Source: JAHIQC01 sp964565645
GTDB taxonomy: Bacteria; Actinomycetota; Coriobacteriia; Anaerosomatales; JAHIQC01
DNA length: 64,000 nucleotides
Assembly (NCBI GenBank): GCA_964565645.1
Contig: CAZMFQ010000004.1
Location: forward strand, 1-64,000
Direction of reading: 5' to 3'
In this document: one piece after another, positions 61,612 through 64,000 of the stretch
How the letters are laid out: each line of letters starts with the position of its first letter
How positions within the stretch are numbered: position 1 is the stretch's first letter
Made by a program: the position numbers and the translations under genes
The notes under the pieces: generated by a model
Told to the model about the DNA's origin: nothing
What the model saw: the letters and a program-made list of their open reading frames with translations, nothing else
Databases searched by the model: none

Positions 61612-62511
61612 CTACTTCTGCAGCCAGAGGGCGTCGGGCTTGAAGCCGACCTCGGCGAGCAGGCGCTGGTACTCCTCGGCGGGAAGCTCGCCCTTGGCGC
61701 CCTTGAGGGCGACCATCGTCGCCTCGATGACGTTGGTGCCGAAGGAGCGGCCCTCCAGCCGCGGCGTGCTCGTGACCATGAGTTCGACGCCCCGCGAGCG
61801 TGCGAGCTCGACGTCGGCGGGGGTCGTGGTGTTGGTGATGATCCACTTGCCACGCATGTCCTCGGGCATGTACTTCTTCACGTACTGCCAGTCGCCCGCG
61901 ACGATGTCGGCCCAGTGGTACAGCGATTCGACGCGCTCGTTGCGCTTGGGCGCCTTGTCCTGCTCCGAACCCACGGGATAGAGCACCGAGAACGGCATGA
62001 GGCGCACGACGGGCATGAGCGTGCGCACGAACGCGCGCAGGCTGCCCCAGCTCTTGATGGCGATCGGGATGTCGAGCCCGTACATCAGGTCGCCGAAGAT
62101 CATCTCGCAGCCGGCGTCGCGCAGGCCTTCGGCCATCCCCCAGCGGTCCACCGCCGAGGTCATGAGCACGCGCTTGCTGCGCAGTTGGAGGCCGAGCTCG
62201 TCGCGCATGTATGGGATCACGCTCGCCTCGACGGCGCCTTTGAGGCCGCTGCCGTCGAGCACCGGGGTCTTGGTCACGCCGCGGACGAGCTTCTTGGCCT
62301 CGCGGAAGTAATACTTCTTGCCGGCGGCCTTGAGGTACAGGTCGATGCCGCCCATGCCGAACGCGTCGATGGTGCCGTCGAGCTCGGTGAACAGCGCCTC
62401 GGACTTGGCCAGGTCGCCGTCCGTGCCGCGCCGGCTGATGCGGAACATCTCGCCCGCGAGTTCGATCTCGACCGAGTGGTCGCGCGCCGAAGAACCGATC
62501 GAGACGCTCAC
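61612..62511 (-). CDS. Uncharacterised protein of a family sometimes labelled quinate 5-dehydrogenase
   Basis: 299 residues from GTG 62511, which overlaps the upstream HTH gene stop (TAGTG) and has AAGGA nearby. No catalytic motif that I can name is visible. The middle has Rossmann-like character (RVLMTSAVDRWGMAEGLRDA, then CEMIFGDLMYGL), and the C-terminal half contains IITNTTTPADVELARSRGVE and STPRLEGRSFGTNVIEA. Homologues are, to my recollection, often automatically called quinate 5-dehydrogenase; nothing in the sequence supports that chemistry. It is translationally coupled to the HTH regulator, so the two likely form a functional pair. Confidence 0.6.
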   Translation of the reverse strand: MSVSIGSSARDHSVEIELAGEMFRISRRGTDGDLAKSEALFTELDGTIDAFGMGGIDLYLKAAGKKYYFREAKKLVRGVTKTPVLDGSGLKGAVEASVIPYMRDELGLQLRSKRVLMTSAVDRWGMAEGLRDAGCEMIFGDLMYGLDIPIAIKSWGSLRAFVRTLMPVVRLMPFSVLYPVGSEQDKAPKRNERVESLYHWADIVAGDWQYVKKYMPEDMRGKWIITNTTTPADVELARSRGVELMVTSTPRLEGRSFGTNVIEATMVALKGAKGELPAEEYQRLLAEVGFKPDALWLQK

Positions 62512-63146
62512 TACTTCCTTGATGACGCCCACCTCCCGGATGTGGCGCTCCAGCGCCCTGCGATCTCCTCGGCGGCCTCGCGGATCGCCGCTCCCATGCG
62601 GCCGCGGACGGTGTCCTCGGCCGACAGTCCCGTCACGCCTTCGAGCACGGCCTCGAGCTGTTCGAGGTCGACGACGATGTCCTCGCGAAGCGGCGAGTGG
62701 CCGAGCGGCAGCCCGACGACCTCGCGGCCGAGGATCTTCTCGATGGTCTTGATGCGCCAGTCGCTCGCGAGCATCACGAGCACGTCGTAGTCCTTGAGCG
62801 TGGCGAGCGTGTCGAGCAGCGAGTTGAAGACCTCGGTCGCCGAGCCGCTCTCGATGCCCTCGCGCTCCGCCTGACTGAACACGAGCACGAAGTCGAGTGC
62901 GTGGCGCTCTGCCAGTTCGGTGACCTCGGCGCAGTTCTTGACGGGGAAGCCGATGAGGGCGACGCGGGCTCCTCGGCGGACCTCTCCGAGGGTCTCAAGG
63001 AACGAGACGAAGGAGCGCTGGACGCCGTGGCGCTTGGCGGTCTCCTCCTGGGTGGCCCCGGCCTCGCGGTCGGCGAGGATGGCGCTGACCTCGTCGACCA
63101 GCTTGTCGCGGCTGACGACCTTGTCGCCTATGCGGAAGAACCTCAT
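62511..63146 (-). CDS. HTH-containing putative transcriptional regulator
   Basis: 211 residues from ATG 63146 (MRFFRIGDKVVSRDK). A helix-turn-helix is suggested at residues about 30-55 (ATQEETAKRHGVQRSFVSF). The rest is an alpha/beta domain with VALIGFPVKNCAEVTELA, VLVFSQ and DYDVLVMLASDWRIKTIEK, looking like a small ligand-binding domain. The stop is shared with the start of the next gene. Palindrome-like repeats upstream (63183-63206) may be its own operator. No named family. Confidence 0.65.
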   Translation of the reverse strand: MRFFRIGDKVVSRDKLVDEVSAILADREAGATQEETAKRHGVQRSFVSFLETLGEVRRGARVALIGFPVKNCAEVTELAERHALDFVLVFSQAEREGIESGSATEVFNSLLDTLATLKDYDVLVMLASDWRIKTIEKILGREVVGLPLGHSPLREDIVVDLEQLEAVLEGVTGLSAEDTVRGRMGAAIREAAEEIAGRWSATSGRWASSRK

Positions 63147-63182
63147 CGGGACCCGACCCCTCATGTGCGCTGCACGCGGTTG

Positions 63183-63206
63183 TGTACAGATGTGTGCACA
63201 GTGTAG
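63183..63206 (-). promoter_or_regulatory. Possible operator and -10 upstream of the HTH regulator
   Basis: TGTGTACA and TGTGTGCACA occur in tandem with palindromic cores (TGTACA, TGTGCACA), followed by GTGTA that reads TACACT (-10-like) on the minus strand. They are 37-60 nt before the ATG. The arrangement suits autoregulation but is unproven. Confidence 0.35.
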
Positions 63207-63221
63207 CGCGCGGGTGCACAT

Positions 63222-63295
63222 GCGGCGACCGTGGTGTGCGGCGGCGCGGGTGCGCGGCGGCGCGGGCGCGAGCGGCGACCGTGGTGTGCGGCGGC
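63222..63295. repeat. 24-bp direct repeat, two copies, in a GC-rich spacer
   Basis: The 24-bp unit begins GCGGCGACCGTGGTGT and ends GCGGCGGC in the first copy (63222-63245); it recurs at 63272-63295, separated by 26 nt of GCG-rich DNA. The second copy runs into the coaX stop codon. It may have arisen by slippage. Confidence 0.6.
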
Positions 63296-64000
63296 TAGGC
63301 GTTGCGCTCGTAGATGAGGATGAGGCCCTTGAGCGTGAGATCGGGGTCCACGGCCGTCGTGGTCGCGCACAACGGCGCCATCTGCGTGGCGAGCCCACCG
63401 GTCATCACGACCGGTGTCTCGGTGCCGAGCTCGTCCCAGACGCGGCGCACGAGGCCGTCGATCATCGCCGCCTCGCCGAGCAGGAGCCCCGCCTGCACGC
63501 TCTCGCGGGTGTTCTGCCCGATGACGCGCGGCGGCGCCTCGAGGTCGACCTTGGAGAGCCGCGCGGCCTTGGAGAACAGCGCCTCGGCGCTCGTCTCGAC
63601 ACCCGGCGCGATCGCGCCGCCGAGATAGGCGCCCTGGGCGTCGACGACGTCGATGGTGGTGGCGGTGCCGAAATCGACCACGACGACCGGACCTCCGAAC
63701 GCCTCGAACGCGGCCACGCCGTTGACGATGCGGTCCGCGCCCACCTCGTGGGGATTGCCGTACTTGATGGCCATGCCGGTCTTGAGGCCGGGGCCCACGA
63801 CCATGGGGGCTCTGCCGGTCGACTCCTCGGCCAGCTCCTCATAGGCGCCGGTGAGGCGCGGGACGACGCTCGAGATGACGACGCGCTCGATCTCGCTCCA
63901 CGCGCGACCGGAGGCCTGCAGCAACCCGCCGAGTTTGACGCGCAGCTCGTCGGCGGTGAGCGCGGGGTTGGAGCTGATGCGCCAGTGGGTGGACAGGACG
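63295..64000 (-). CDS. coaX: Type III pantothenate kinase (5' end beyond right edge)
   Basis: C-terminal 234 codons of CoaX; the first about 20-25 residues, including the ATP-binding DxGNT motif, lie outside. Visible parts: HWRISSNPALTADELR, GLKTGMAIKYGNPHEVGADR with the catalytic-site residues, VVVDFGTATTIDVVD, and GGAIAPGVETSAEALF. It phosphorylates pantothenate in the first step of coenzyme A synthesis. The reading frame stays open to the window edge with the expected family sequence, so this is a truncation by the window and not a broken gene. Confidence 0.95.
   Translation of the reverse strand, partial: VLSTHWRISSNPALTADELRVKLGGLLQASGRAWSEIERVVISSVVPRLTGAYEELAEESTGRAPMVVGPGLKTGMAIKYGNPHEVGADRIVNGVAAFEAFGGPVVVVDFGTATTIDVVDAQGAYLGGAIAPGVETSAEALFSKAARLSKVDLEAPPRVIGQNTRESVQAGLLLGEAAMIDGLVRRVWDELGTETPVVMTGGLATQMAPLCATTTAVDPDLTLKGLILIYERNA

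Noticed and set aside
63295..64000. coaX as a broken gene starting near 63924
   Set aside because: The frame continues to the window edge with expected CoaX sequence (HWRISSNPALTADELR), so only the window cuts it.

Overview
The window is high-GC, densely coded DNA. It combines very large multihaem c-type cytochromes, a complete CcmABCDEF-type maturation cluster, an anaerobic (sirohaem-type) haem pathway, and secreted proteins ending in three cell-wall-binding repeats of the CW_binding_2 type. That mix suggests an anaerobic actinobacterium of the Coriobacteriia, perhaps the environmental OPB41/Anaerosomatales-like lineages. The assignment is inferred from gene content only. No rRNA or replication origin is present, and the one RNA gene is a tRNA-Ala.

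Layout: (1) 1-8,500 holds two tandem paralogous multihaem cytochrome genes on the minus strand, one cut by the left edge and one complete (about 2,534 residues, roughly 66-70 haem sites). Each has a sigma-70-like promoter and a related, apparently structured leader of about 150 nt. (2) 8,772-33,726 is a surface-glycan locus: gmd, several GT4 glycosyltransferases, a LegB-like dehydratase with a nucleotidyltransferase, an MsbA/PglK-like ABC exporter, an AsnB amidotransferase, and a pseudaminic-acid operon (pseB-pseC-pseG-formyltransferase-pseI-pseF-like). The formyltransferase lies where PseH might be expected. UDP-GlcNAc 2-epimerase and galU follow. (3) 33,836-45,418 is mixed: two cell-wall-anchored secreted proteins (a seven-repeat PD40 propeller and an FG-GAP/lamin-tail protein), hemL, a PIG-L deacetylase paired with an LpxD-like acyltransferase, and a CHASE-PAS histidine kinase. 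(4) 45,570-61,354 is a haem/cytochrome supercluster: an AhbC/AhbD/NirJ-type radical SAM protein, hemB, tRNA-Ala, hemD-hemC-hemA, an SDR, sirC, hemX-like, and ccmD-like/C/B/A/F/E. A membrane histidine kinase interrupts it on the opposite strand. (5) 61,612-64,000 holds an uncharacterised enzyme-like protein, an HTH regulator and the 3' part of coaX.

How it fits together: the hem genes make haem through sirohaem, the ccm genes export and ligate it, and the giant cytochromes would be heavy consumers of that output. The hemA and ccmE promoters share an unusual sequence element at the transcription start, which suggests co-regulation of haem synthesis and cytochrome maturation. The glycan locus and the CW_binding_2 proteins describe a heavily decorated cell surface through which the cytochromes may have to conduct electrons.

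Most intergenic gaps are short. The gap 323-707 holds the leader and promoter of the partial cytochrome gene and a terminator-like hairpin. The gap 8,313-8,771 holds the leader and promoter of the complete cytochrome gene; in 8,497-8,771 I see only the gmd ribosome-binding site.
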